Shown piece by piece: positions 1 through 11,229 of a stretch of DNA of 64,000 nt (position 1 is its first letter; each line of letters starts with the position of its first letter). The translations under genes were made by a program, and so were the position numbers. The stretch comes from Termitomyces sp. T153 (taxonomy: Eukaryota > Basidiomycota > Agaricomycetes > Agaricales > Lyophyllaceae), in NCBI GenBank assembly GCA_018296165.2, contig JACKQL020000117.1:1-64000 (forward strand), read 5' to 3'. The notes under the pieces were generated by a model. That model worked only from the letters and a program-made list of their open reading frames with translations, was not told the DNA's origin and ran no database searches.

Positions 1-427
1 CAAACATACTTTGTTGTGTGGCCTCCTTTCCACAACTTCGGAAATGCCCACTGTTTGGTCATATTGTGTCCAAAAACACACAAGGCATGAAAAACAATGT
101 CCACTAAATCGTGTTTGGCCTTTTTCACTCCTGCAGACCAATTGGCACCTTTGACACATGGTCAAAAGATAGTATTTATTTATTAAAGTTGTCTACTATA
201 ATTTTTTTTTAAAAAAACATGTTCAAATGGCCAAAAACAGCCAACTTGTATGGTGTTCACCCTTAAAAGGCAATTCTTATGTAAGAATTGGTCAGCATTA
301 GTCAGGCTTACTTCAGCAGAATCCCAAAAAGTCATCCACACAGCCACTTTCCCAGGAGTCGTTGCATAATATATAGATGAGCTATGCCCCATGCCTTTAG
401 CACAGGCTTGTAGCTCTTGCTTCATCC
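1..427 (-). other. Repeat-derived edge fragment with a small minus-strand ORF
   Basis: CpG-poor sequence entering from the left edge. A minus-strand ORF of 80 codons lies at 183-425. Its first 14 or so codons (start MKQELQACAKGMGHSS) match the start of the ORF at 8057-8395 and then diverge. The shared stretch sits directly beside the same minisatellite at both places, so it belongs to a repeated unit and not to a host gene. No family is recognised and no function is assigned. Confidence 0.4.
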
Positions 428-840
428 TAGACCCAAACTCACTTTGTTTGGTTAGGTCCTTGATATTCTACTCAATGCTCCATCCCAGACCCAACCTCAC
501 TTTGTTTGGTTAGGTCCTCCATATTCTACTTAATGCTCCATCCCAGACCCAACCTCACTTTGTTTGGTTAGGTCCTTGATATTCTACTCAATGCTTAGTC
601 CCAGACCCAACCTCACTTTGTTTCATTAGGTCCTTGATATTCTACTCAATGCTTCATCCCAGACCCAACCTCACTTTGTTTCATTAGGTCCTTGATATTC
701 TACTCAATGCTTAGTCCCAGACCCAACCTCACTTTGTTTGGTTAGGTCCTCAATATTCTACTTAATGCTAAGTCCCAGATCCAACCTCACTTTATTTGGT
801 TAGGTCCTTGTATTTCAAACTCAATGCTAAGTCCCAGAAC
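428..840. repeat. 58-bp minisatellite, seven units
   Basis: Seven head-to-tail units begin at 428, 486, 544, 602, 660, 718 and 776, an exact 58-bp period, with a last boundary at 835. The core is CAGACCCAACCTCACTTTG followed by TTTGGTTAGGTCC. Units differ by a few substitutions, for example cttgat or ctccat in the middle. Since 58 is not a multiple of three, the array cannot code a repeated peptide in one frame. A second array of the same unit lies at 8347-8600. Confidence 0.9.
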
Positions 841-2867
841 TATTGAGAATATCTATACTACACTGTCAACTCATATATATTAGGTGCTGAAATTCACAGA
901 GGTTAGCAATTTGGTATTTGAAAGAGATCTACAACTGTTTAAAAAAGAAAATGGATAATACTTGAATTAGTTCTCAAACAAAAATAGAAAAAGCATACCT
1001 GCAAAGCTACTGAACACTCAGAAAGGGAGCCTAATGAAGAATGTAGTGAAGTCTGATTTCAGCCATGATTAGTCCATAAAAGTTACACTAAGAAAAAGAG
1101 TACACCTAGCCCAATTCAGCTTCAATATAGAAACAACCACCAAAATCAGCCATTGGACAATTAAGCAAAGAAAAGAAAGCCCACCCAAAAGAAGAGAAAG
1201 CTACTCAATGCTCAGAAAAGCCTGAAGAAGGATGCAATAGTGGAAATCTGGTTATCAGCTATGATCAGTGATTGGAGATGACAAAAAGTAGAGCATACAT
1301 GGCCATTTAAGTATAAAAACCTCCAAAAGAGGGTCAGTAGAGTCTATCAGGCCAAACAAAGCTTCTTCTCACAGTATCAGAGCAGAGAGAATGGTTGATG
1401 CTTCATATTGAAAAGAGAGGTCAAAAGAAAGAGTGATTTGGTGCAATAATTGATCTTTGCCACACACCAAAGGAAAAGGCTGAAAATTTGAAGCCAGCCA
1501 ACTTACATAATTTTACATAAGCATTACATAAGGATTGATGGAACCCAGTTTCTTAAGATTTGTCATTCTATATAATAGGTGCACAGCTACTGTAGAGGTT
1601 CAAGTCTCACTTAGAGGGTTAAGTTTTAAGCACTTTTTTTTGCAGAGGCATGATGTCAGCTACATTATTTTTGTTTGTATATGTTCAAAAACACACTATA
1701 TATCCCCCACCAATAGGATAATCTATGTTTTGATTGAAGAATCAGGATATCTCCTAAATTGAGCTTACATATAACTTTCATCTTGGCACTTGAGCACAAG
1801 TTTTGTTCAGTTTAAATTTTAAATTCATGTTGACTATGCACTATAAATTCACCACTAACACATGTGTTTGAGTGATTGAAGAGGTCTGCTTCAATTACAA
1901 ACTAAATAAATCCAGGTTCATGCTCAATACAAAGTTATATATACAAGAGCCATGACAATAGATGATTTATTTGATGTTAAAACAAGCCAGATTTTTGGGA
2001 CACAAAAATGTGGTCATTAGCTCATTTAATACATGTCAATACACATGGGATTACAATGCATCCAATGAAAATAACAATGCATCTAATGAAAATATGCATC
2101 AACAGACCTCTTCCACCTATTCTATGACCTTTGAAACTTCAATTTATACCTTATACAAAGGGAATCCACTGACTATGGGTCAAACATATGCAAAAAAACC
2201 AGGCAGTACACTTATTTGCAAAAAGAAAGTCTATTGAAATTGCTTGATACTGTCATATAATGATTATACAACATAGGAAAGAGTTGGGAATGTTATCAGT
2301 TACTCTAAGGCATCTAAGATAGCAGCAGATGATATCAAGTCAGTGCTATATGCATTGTCAGAGAGCAAACACAGCAATGGAGAGATATTAGAATAAGCAG
2401 CAATGATGTAGGAGAATGGAAGAAGCAGCAATACAGTAGAAGGCTGGGCTAAAGAGGCTGAAGGGGGAATAACTTGCACTGAAGGAACTGGACCAAACAC
2501 ATAAGAACATTCGACAAGTTCTGAACAACTTTACAGCAAGAATTACTTCACTTATCAATGGGTTCCCAAGTTCTAGTGCATAAGACTCCTAGATTGTCAA
2601 TGTAAATACTTCAAGCAGGTAGTAAAAACCATGATAAAGCAAGCATGAGCATCACCATCTCATAGCCATATATTCAATTTAACTCAGCAGGGAAGTTACA
2701 CATGATGACACAAGATTGTACACTACCTTGCATCTATTAGAACAGTAGAGAGAATATTAGGAAAACAATCTCACAAATTGGAGAATGATTGGTGCTAAGG
2801 TAGATCAGACAATGAGTTGGCATACAGCTCAGCATGTAATTCTAAAATCTTGAGTGAGATCCAATTA
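841..2867. other. No gene seen; CpG-poor repeat-like sequence
   Basis: Only short ORFs without recognisable similarity occur here. An imperfect direct duplication is visible. The stretch near 1005-1075 (gctactgaacactcagaaag...) recurs near 1196-1270 (gctactcaatgctcagaaaag...), about 190 bp apart. AT-rich, almost without CG, and probably old transposon material of unassigned type. Confidence 0.5.
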
Positions 2868-3075
2868 CAGTGGCTCAAAAAACTGTCCCAATGTTTTATA
2901 CTTTTTAAAAGATGACATTGGCATGAAAGATGGGAAGTATCTAAAATTCTGGTTAAATCATGTAAATACAATGGCATCGCAGCTGCAAATTGCATCTTAG
3001 CTTATGTAATTTAAATCAAAACTGATGGAGTAATGGCCATTTTAAAATATCCACTCATTGGGACAGTTTTTTGAT
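2868..3075 (+). repeat. Left terminal inverted repeat of the Tc1 element
   Basis: A copy of CTCAAAAAACTGTCCCAATG lies near the outer end (2874-2893). Its near-perfect reverse complement lies at the inner end (3056-3075). The TIR is therefore itself bounded by inverted copies of one 20-bp motif, like a small MITE. Confidence 0.9.
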
Positions 3076-3226
3076 CATCTTCAACTTTGCAGATTTATCC
3101 CTATTTTAGTCAGAAATAAAGAGTAAGTTGCATATGGGAATATCAACAGAGTCATGTGACCATGTTTGGGTATATTTTGGAGTGGTTCAAGTTGGTTGAA
3201 CCACATCTTGACCTTCAACCACCATC

Positions 3227-4246
3227 ATGAAAGCTACTTTTCCTGCACAATGCTCTACTGTTGCTTCTCTCCTTGCTCAATTGTATTCTCTGCATCAGAT
3301 TGAGGCTGAAACTGGTCTAGGGAAGTCTACTATTGGGAGGATCAGTAGAGAGTTGGAGGTGGACAAGGAAAACCATCCTGAAGGCCATTCAGCTAAGCCT
3401 ACTCCACATGATAAACAGGCTATTGTTCAACAAATCTCAACTGAGAGACTTGATACAGCTGTTCAGGCCACCAATTTTATCAGCAACATCATTTCCAATC
3501 CTGTCTCTCCTCAGACTATCTGGAATGTGCTGAAGGAGAAGGGGTATTGGTCTGCTACAAAGAGGAAACTTCCTATGCTCAAAGCTAGACATAGGCAACT
3601 ATAACTTAAATGGGCTCAAGAGCATCAAAACTGGACTGTGGAGGACTGGCAAAGAGTGTTGTGGACTGATGAGACAAAGATTAACAGGATTGGGTCAGAT
3701 GAAAAGCAGTATGTGTGGAAGCTGAAAGGAGAAGGCATTTCAAACTGAACTACTACACCTACTGTGAAACATGGAGGAGAGAATAATCTCATGGTATGGG
3801 ACTGTATGGGTTGGAATGGGGTAGGAAAGCTGGTAGAGGTGGTGAGGATCATGAATGCAGAGCAGTACTGTGAAATTTTGGAGGATGGAGCAAACAAGAG
3901 CTTTGAAAAATTGGAGATGGAGGAGAGTGCCCACTACTTTTAACAGGACAATGACCCCAAACACAACTCCAAGAGGGCTAACAAGTGGTTTGGAAACAAC
4001 AACCATGATGTCCTCTAGTGGCCAGCCCAATCCCCTGATCTTAACCCTATTGAACACCTCTGGGAGTACCTCAAGGAGCAGCTTAGGCAGTATGAAACAC
4101 CTCCTCATGGTGTGCATGAATTGTGGGAGAGGGTTGCAAAGGAGTGGGATGGAATACCAGCAGAAGTATGCCAAAGACTGATAGAAAGCATGCCTAGAAG
4201 GATTCAAGCAGTTATCAAGGCAAATGGAGGACATACAAAGTACTAA
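3227..4246 (+). pseudogene. Tc1-type DD34E transposase, four in-frame stops
   Basis: In the intact family this enzyme cuts and rejoins the element ends at TA sites. The N-terminus (about residues 8-45) looks like the helix-turn-helix that binds the TIR (TVASLLAQLYSLHQIEAE). The catalytic triad is readable. The first Asp is at codon 148 in WTDETK, the second at codon 241 in QDNDPKH, and Glu is at codon 276 in SPDLNPIEHLWE. There are 34 residues between the last two, the Tc1 signature. The frame is never shifted over 339 codons, but stops occur at 3602 (TAA), 3746 (TGA), 3941 (TAA) and 4016 (TAG). Most are explicable as single C-to-T changes. The gene is non-functional unless the stops are read through. 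Confidence 0.95.
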
Positions 4247-4260
4247 ATACTAAAATTAGA

Positions 4261-4473
4261 GATGCTCAAAAAACTGTCCCAATGAGTGAATATTTTAAAA
4301 TGGCCATTACTCCATCAGTTTTGATTTCAATTACATAAACCAAAATGCAATTTGTAGCTGTGATGCCATAGTATTTTACATGATTTAACCAGAATTTTAG
4401 ATACTTCCCATCTTTCATGCCAATGTCATCTTTCAAAAAGTATAAAACATTGGGACAGTTTTCTGAGCCACTG
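4261..4473 (-). repeat. Right terminal inverted repeat of the Tc1 element
   Basis: Reverse complement of the left repeat with only scattered differences. The same 20-bp motif is at the inner side (4265-4284) and, inverted, at the outer side, ending TGAGCCACTG just before the TA target duplication. Confidence 0.9.
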
Positions 4474-5345
4474 TAGGCTATGAAATGGCTACAGTTGATA
4501 GTGAGAATCATATCTGAGGCTCTGAAGAAATTGATCCTTACATACTGCACTCCAGAACTCACATTGCAGTCTATATACCCAGCCAGATGGAGAGCCCAAT
4601 GAAAAGTATGTATGCTCACTTGGAGTTAGCACCTCTGTAAGCACACAAGCAAGACATCAGTCAATGGATTATGCAAATGACTCATAGAGATTGCATATAT
4701 CTTCAATGGAAGCCTCTTTACCAAATGCAAAAACTTGCACTTCAATCTCAGCTACCTGGTGTCTGCAAACCCTGTCTGCAAGGTAAGCAACATCACCCCT
4801 TCTTTGTAACATTTCCATGATGGTTCATGCAGCTTATGATTCACACCTCATAAGTCAAAACCAGTCAATTGGTCTAGTCTACAAAGTATGAAGTAAGGTG
4901 CTGCCTTATATAATTACAATACAAGTATTTACAGGTAGTGTCATGTGACACTACTTACTAATATTAGAGATAAATTAACATTAAGAGTAATTGCTATTGA
5001 GAGGTAATGGATGCTCTGTTACATACTCTCCTTTTGAGTCTGTCAACAGACTCACAAAAAGTCAGACACAAATAAAGAGGTGGGATATAGCATCCCACCC
5101 ATGAGTCTCATTGGAATCCAAGCACAGATTCCTATATTAGAATAGTGGTAGGATAAAATGGTCCTACTCAATAAGATGGACATAGTACCATTCCCATGTG
5201 CTGCCCAACTGTGCAGGGTGACAAGGTGGGCACTCAGTGAGCCTGCAATTATTGTTTGATTTGAATGGTGAATTCCTCTGGTAGTTCACCCTGCCCATTC
5301 ATCCATCTTTGAGGCCTCTGCTTTCTTGTTGCTCACAATGTCCAC
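4474..5345. other. No gene seen; target repeat of the Tc1 insertion
   Basis: CpG-poor, AT-rich sequence with only short unrelated ORFs. It continues the sequence left of the Tc1 element and leads into the 3' end of the minus-strand pseudogene that follows. Confidence 0.5.
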
Positions 5346-7868
5346 TCAGCACTCTAATACAGCATTAGCTGTATCAATGGAGCCACTCAATCCAGCCTCA
5401 GGAATGGCAGGAGTAGCAATATTAATTGCTACAGCCACATCTGAGGGGCTAGGGACAACTTGTGGAGTCATCTCTGGAGGGACATTTGCAAGTGCTGAAG
5501 AGTCATAGGCATAGTCCAGTTCAATAGACTCCTCAGTAGATGTGTCCTGAGAGGATGCAATAGAGCTTGCAGCAGAGTCAATAGTAGCTGAGGCCACTGA
5601 TAAAGAGGGCCCCTCCTCAGTTGGAGCTGCACTTGGTGGAGGGACCACAGAAAATGGCTCCTCTACTTCTGCAAGGGAGGCTCTCACCACCTCTGCTGGT
5701 TGATGCAAGAGGTGAGTGAAGATACCTGCCTCACTGTAATACAGCCATTCAGCTGCATTGAGTGGGGAGTGGCCACAGCTCTTGTGAAGCTGCAGGAGCA
5801 CTCAGAAGCACTCCTAATTGTTAGTGGTGAGGGCATACCACCCATTATACTCCTCCAAAGCAGGGGGCACACCAATGGTCTAGAGTCAATGATGGTATTC
5901 ATTGTCAACCTGCATGAACAGGTCTGCATGTAGTGTGCTCCTTGACCAGTGGTGATCAAAAAAGCATATGCTATAAGTATACACATGGTTCACCCATGCA
6001 GAAGGCACACAGTTTGCCAAAAGGTGACATATCACCTCTATCTCACTGAGATTATTAACTTGTGTAGGCAATACTTGCAGCCCATGCAGAGTGAAGGTGT
6101 AGGGGATAAACGAAGTAAACTCTTCTACATGAGCACAGTAGTTGTCAACTGCATCCTGATAGAGACAAGGTTGAGCAGCTACCATAGCAAACAGCCTCAT
6201 ATAAGCCATTTGTGCATGCAATGTGGTTGGGGCAAGTGCCTGACCCAATACATAACCAAAGACCAAGTGTTGGTTTATGTGTAATGAAGCATTGATGGCC
6301 ATACCTGAGTACAGGTTCTGCAAACCTGGGTGGCCACAGGGCAGGATATACTGTGCCCACATGTTGATGTCAAAGTGATGGCTGATTGGGACTTGATCAA
6401 GTCCTGCTCCCCATGTATTGTTATCTGTACAGCTGATCATGGCCAACAAACATGAAGGCAAAGGGACCAGTTGCCAATGGCAGTCCCCTCTGGGAAGAGA
6501 TATTTTCAACTATTCTAGGGTCAACTCCATGACACACCACATAGTGTGGTCTCTGATGTCTGGAAAACAATGAAGGAGATCCTTCATGGGCATCCCTTGT
6601 AGAGCCCAACAATATAGCAATTCATAACACAGGGATATATGAGATATCCCCACTACTTCTGTAGAGCAGGAAAAGACCACTTCATCACCAACAAAGACCA
6701 CATTGGTCATTGGCAACCAGTAGAAGTTGGGGTGAAGAATACTTCTGAAGTTGTTTTGGTGCTCAAAGCACTCACTCACCAGCATGGTCTCTCAGCCATC
6801 TGGAAGGCAGCAAGACACTGTATTATTCAGATGCTTGAGGTCCAGTTTGGACTTCTCAGCATCAATAGCTAACAGCCATTTGGTGTTAGCATTATGCTGC
6901 TTCTTACAATGATGCTCAGCAGCATCATTTTCTGAATTGCTGTCCAAAATACATTGTTTAGACATTGGGACATTGTCATCATTGTCACTACCCAAGTTGG
7001 ATGCCACTGGGGCTCCTATGGCTGCTTGGTCAGCTTGTACTTGGGTGACAAAGAATTCTTTGTCACAGGGGTCCTAGTGTGCTGGTGGAAAGTACTTATG
7101 GGACAGGGTCAAAGGGATAATGTAGGTCCTTGGTACAAGGACCTCAATCATTCCTGCCTCTGATCCCTGCAGCACATTCAGAGAAAAAGCAATCAAGGTG
7201 GCAACAACCACAGAGTTGTCTGCCACTACTGGGATAGCGGCTGGCTTTGCAGAGCCAGCCCTTATTGTTGTGGACCTTGATAGTCCAGCCTTGGCCACTG
7301 CTGGTTTTGGCAGCCCAGCTTTGGCTGCCACTAGTTTTGATGGTCCAGCAGTGGATGATAATGCCTTGAAATCAGGGTGCTTGTCCATCTGCTGGTCATC
7401 ACCAGCAGGCACATCATCATCATAGAGCACAAGTGGTGCCCTCTGAGTTAAGGATCCCTTGACAAACACAAAAGGCTTTGTGCAAGCCTTCTTCACTTCT
7501 AGGAGTTGAGGAGGGGATGCTACCTGCTTCCTCTTCCCCAATGCTGAATAAAAGAGGTCCATCCAGGCCTCATCCCTTTGGTTTCAAATAATGTCAAATT
7601 TGTCCAGAACTTGAGCTAGTGTGTTATTGAGGACCTCAGCTCTGATGTCCTCTGAAACTCCAGCTTCATGCAATCACTGGAGAAGGTGAGCAATTTGCTC
7701 ATTTGCAGCAGTAGAGGGCCCAGGCTCTTTTGCTTTGCACTTGCCCTTCTGTTTTGCAGAGAAGTGTTGCTCAACCATCTTCCAGGCAGTCCACAAGGAA
7801 GTGCTACTCCCCTGTGCTAGTATAGGTGGCAACATTGCAGTTGCTTTTCCTTTTCCTTTGTTGGTCAA
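5346..7868 (-). pseudogene. 841-codon frame of unknown family, inactivated only by stop codons
   Basis: A single minus-strand reading frame runs 2523 nt without any frameshift. About nine internal stops break it, among them 7674, 7590, 7074, 6792, 6510, 5886 and 5880. The N-terminus is rich in Lys and Gly (MTNKGKGKATAMLPP). It is followed by a W-rich stretch, an Ala/Lys/Pro-rich low-complexity linker (about 7100-7560, AKAGLPKPAVAKAGL), an acidic Asp/Asn patch, a longer hydrophobic mixed region (5886-6785), and a Ser/Ala/Glu-rich tail. No catalytic motif is recognised. The stops sit where Trp, Gln or Arg codons would be expected. It lies between two copies of the same minisatellite and is probably carried by a repeat. 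It is not an obvious gag, transposase or helicase. Confidence 0.55.
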
Positions 7869-8056
7869 GGTGGCTGCTCAATGCCTCAACATGCTTGAAG
7901 ATCAGGATTGGTCATTTGAAGAATGCACCACAGTAGGCAATGGCAGGTATGACTGCCACAGAGGGGCTAACAACTGCATCAGAGGTGTGATTAACTCTGG
8001 GCCATCATCATCCACCTCCATTGCCTCTGATGGAGAAAATGCAGGGACTAAAATCC

Positions 8057-8395
8057 CTACTTGTGATGACATAGTGGCAGGTTGTTATTGACCTGCCATG
8101 CCAAGTGTCCTGCCAATGTAGCAAAGCCACCAAACCCAGGGAGTGAACTACTCCCTGGTCCTCCCCCTCTTGAGCTCTGTCCAGAGCTTAATGAATATCC
8201 TGGTGGACTCATATCCACTTTGCCTAGTTGCTTCTTTTTCTTGCCCATTGGGCAAGGAGTCCTCTTTTTCCCTGTTGGCACATTGCACCAACAATATGAG
8301 CTATGGCCCATGCCTTTAGTATGGGCCTGTAGCTCTTGCTTCATCCCAGACCCAACCTCATTTTGTTTGGTTAGGTCTTTGTATTTTAAACTCAA
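8057..8395 (-). pseudogene. Gly/Ser/Lys-rich 112-codon ORF, repeat-borne, unknown
   Basis: A minus-strand ORF starting MKQELQAHTKGMGHSS, sharing its N-terminus with the ORF at 183-425 at the left edge. After the shared part it is Lys/Pro- and Gly/Ser-rich. It lies upstream of the 841-codon frame on the same strand but in another phase. It could be an earlier exon of that gene, or an independent piece. No family is recognised. Confidence 0.3.
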
Positions 8396-8600
8396 TGCTA
8401 AGTTCCAGACCCAACCTCACTTTGTTTGGTCAGGTCTTTGTATTTCAAACTCAGTGCTAAGTCCCAGATCCAACCTTACTTTGTTTGGTTAGGTCTTTGT
8501 ATTTCAAACTCAATGCTAAGTCCCAGACCCAACCTCACTTTGTTTGGTAGGTCTTTGTATTTTGCCAACTCAATGCTAAGATCCAAACTCAACCTTGGGA
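8347..8600. repeat. 59-bp minisatellite, about four units, related to 428-840
   Basis: Unit starts at 8347, 8406, 8465 and 8524 give a 59-bp period, with a degenerate last unit near 8583. The core CAGACCCAACCTCACTTTG is shared with the 58-bp array, but the middle reads tttgtatttcaaactcaatgc. The last unit at 428-840 also has this form and is 59 bp long. The array directly abuts the Copia fragment. Confidence 0.9.
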
Positions 8601-8637
8601 CCTTGGGGATGAGGACTTCAACATATTTACCAACTCC

Positions 8638-10353
8638 ATGCCCTTGAGAACAACACCAGCAGTCAACAATCCCATCTTTGATAATGGTCCCCTCACTCCT
8701 ATTGGAGACAGTGAGCCAGATGATTTGATGGGAGAACCTGAGGAACTGGTGAGAGCCAGACCTGACACTGCTGAAGCAGCAGATCAAGAACCAACAACCC
8801 TGCCAGTCACTATGCCAGCCAGAGCACCATGTCAACCAAAGCTCCCCCTCCCCCATGTGAGCCAAGCCAGTGTACCCACTTTCCTGTGCACAGACCCAAT
8901 GCCAAGTCCTACAATGCAATTTGGCATCAAGAGGAGTGGGAATTGCCCTTACCCTGCAAGCCACTGCCACCACCACCACCCTCACCCTACCCTGACAAAC
9001 TGCCAGAGCAACTCCTGTGAGATGTTGATGTTGGGGACACTGATGCCAACAACAAATGGGAGGTGGCTCTTGTGCTAAATGTGAACTCAGATGAGGCCCT
9101 GCTTCTTGCACATTGGGCCTTTGTCAAGTGTGGCATGGACTTTGGCAGTTTTGGAGCACTGTGTGCAACTGCAGCTTGGGCCCACAAGGCTAGCATGCAC
9201 AACACCAATCCTTGCTCATACAAGGAGGCAATGTCAAGAGAACATTTGGGGGAACGGTATAAAGCCATGTGCAAAGAGATGAGTGCACTCAGGAACAATG
9301 GTACATGGCATGCCATCTACTTACCCCCAGGCCATAGAGCAATTGGGTCAAGGTGGGTATTTAAAGTTAAACATCTGCCAATGGGGCAGTTGCACATTTC
9401 AAGGCCCATGTTGTTGTGCAGGGGTTCAGCCAATGCCCAGGTGTTGACTTTAATGAAATGCTCACACCCACAGCCCACTGGGCAGCAGTGCAGACTATCC
9501 TTGCACTGGCAGCCCTTGAGGACATGCACCTTGAGTTGGTTGACATATCATCCACCTTCCTGCATGGTGTTGTGGACATGTAACTCTATATGAAGTTCCC
9601 AGATGGATTTGCTGAAGAGGTACCACCCAATGTCAAGTGTGAGCCTGGGCATGGGATTATTTGTCCTAAGCTTGAGAAGGGTATCTATGGGCTGAAACAA
9701 GGTGCTCATCTATGGAACAAACACATGCATGAAGTCTTCTTACAGCTGGGCTTTGTGCACATCACTTCCAACCCCTGCATATACATGTACCTTTGCAACA
9801 GTGTGCACATAATCATTCTTGTCCACATCAATGACATGACCATTGCCTCCAAGTCCCACCCAGCCATGATGAAGGTGATATCTAACCTCCACAAGCCCTT
9901 CATGCTCCACCACCTTGGGCCCACCACTGGTCTCCTTGGGGTGGTTGTGGTGCTGTCAACTGGATGTCAAAGCTACAGTCCATTGTGGTGCTGTTGACTA
10001 CCAAGGTGGAATTTGTTGCTGCAAGCAAAACTAGCTGCAAGCTCTGTTGGCTCTGTAACTTCTTGGCTGACATTGGGGAGCCACAGTCTATGCCACTGAT
10101 CCTCAATGTCAACAATCAGTTGGCTATATCTGTCTCAAAACATCCTGAACATATGGGGCACTTAAAACACCTTGACCATCATTGGTTCTGGCTCCATCAG
10201 GCAGTCACTGATGACAAGATCAAACCACTTTATATTCCCTCCAAGGACATGGTTGCTGACCTACTGACTAAAACCCTCTCTTGCAATGTGGTTGACATGC
10301 TATGCAGGAAAATGGGCATGGTCAGAGATTTTTCTCAAAGTGACATCTCATGA
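8638..10353 (+). pseudogene. Ty1/Copia polyprotein remnant: linker, reverse transcriptase, RNase H
   Basis: A Pro-rich linker (8638-9020) is followed by the Copia reverse transcriptase. Visible landmarks are a conserved PGHRAIGSRWVFKVK block near 9330, LVDISSTFLHGVV near 9535, and GIYGLKQGAHLWN near 9680. The catalytic box has decayed: the first Asp reads Asn in HINDM (about 9830). RNase H follows, with TTKVEFVAASK near 10,000, KHLDHHWFWLHQAV near 10,160 and the terminal ADLLTKTLS. There is a frame change near 9400 and a stop at about 9580. Gag, protease and integrase are missing, so the element is 5' truncated where the minisatellite begins. Confidence 0.9.
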
Positions 10354-10380
10354 TGTTGTGGGCACCCCATCAGGTGGGAG

Positions 10381-10642
10381 TGTTGAATGTGTATATGCCA
10401 GGGGACCACAACTAGATAGACCCATGTGATTGACACACTTATTTTCACTCCTGGTGGTCCTCTCATTCATTAGCTTTACCAACTACTGAACATTTGGACC
10501 CCAGGTATGTATTTTGTATATCATTCATTAGCTTTACCAACTACTGAATGTTTGGACCCCAGTCCTTTCTTGTTGTACCATTGAGCTAGCACTGATCCTT
10601 CTGGTCTCAGTCTGTACCCACTGTGTGCCTCTAGCTGCAACA
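10381..10642 (+). repeat. 3' LTR of the Copia element (end less certain)
   Basis: It starts TGTTGAATGTG directly after a purine-rich tract (caggtgggag), as expected for the polypurine tract and LTR start of Copia elements. The likely end is ...GCAACA at 10,642. It holds an internal direct duplication: cattcattagctttaccaac at 10,464 recurs at 10,522, a 58-bp spacing. No matching 5' LTR was found upstream. Confidence 0.6.
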
Positions 10643-11229
10643 GATATCACTTCAGTATCTTCTTAAATGGTATATGACCTGGACAGTATTATCATATAAA
10701 AATCACTGCTCTTGATATAGCAGTTATCCAGGCCCCTGCATGGACCAATCTTCAAGATACACTTTTTGGAGAATGCTAGAATACATCCAAATTACATCCT
10801 TTTCTCATCATATACACATTCTATAACATGTACAACACATCCTGTAATTTGGAAAAGATGACCAGACATGCCTTGGGTAATTTAAAAAACCTAGGCAAAA
10901 TGGGCTGTGGCCACTACCATGAAAACAATCTTGTCAAAACTCAAGAAGACTCAAAAAGGGAATGAAGAGAATGCAAGTGTATTATTGGACACATTGAGCT
11001 GGTTTTTCACATTCTCGCAAGCATGACAAATCTCAGTAAATGGCCTAGAGAAGGAAAACTCTAATGATATATCAGACAATATGTCAACCATTGATGTGAC
11101 ACACCCCATTATGCATCCATTGATATGCCAAAAGAATCTGATGGAATTGTCTCAACATATAGTCCATCATACATGCCAATCATGTAAGACATTGTCAATG
11201 GAAGCCCAGGTGGTACTGAGTTACTGGGA
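10643..11229. other. No gene seen; CpG-poor repeat
   Basis: Short unrelated ORFs only. A possible upstream part of the transposase-like pseudogene that follows, but its frame is not readable here. Confidence 0.4.

Larger units (their letters stand above)
2868..4473 (+). mobile_element. Tc1/mariner-superfamily DNA transposon, complete with TIRs and TA duplication
   Basis: A 1606-bp element flanked by TA (2866-2867 and 4474-4475), the hallmark target duplication of Tc1/mariner. Both ends begin CAGTGGCTCA. Each end is a long inverted repeat of about 205-213 bp, and the two are nearly identical. The element contains one transposase frame of 339 codons (3227-4246), now inactivated by four in-frame stops. 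Structural completeness combined with a dead transposase suggests a fairly young insertion that decayed by point mutation without rearrangement. Confidence 0.95.

Noticed and set aside
428..840. CRISPR-like array
   Set aside because: Units are directly adjacent with no unique spacers, and the genome is eukaryotic. It is a minisatellite.
1..900. 5' LTR of the Copia element at 8638-10642
   Set aside because: No match to TGTTGAATGTG or to the rest of the 3' LTR was seen. The similarity to 8290-8600 concerns the minisatellite only.
5700..6284. Plus-strand ORFs opposite the 841-codon frame
   Set aside because: They are short and overlap the much longer minus-strand frame. They are shadows of it.
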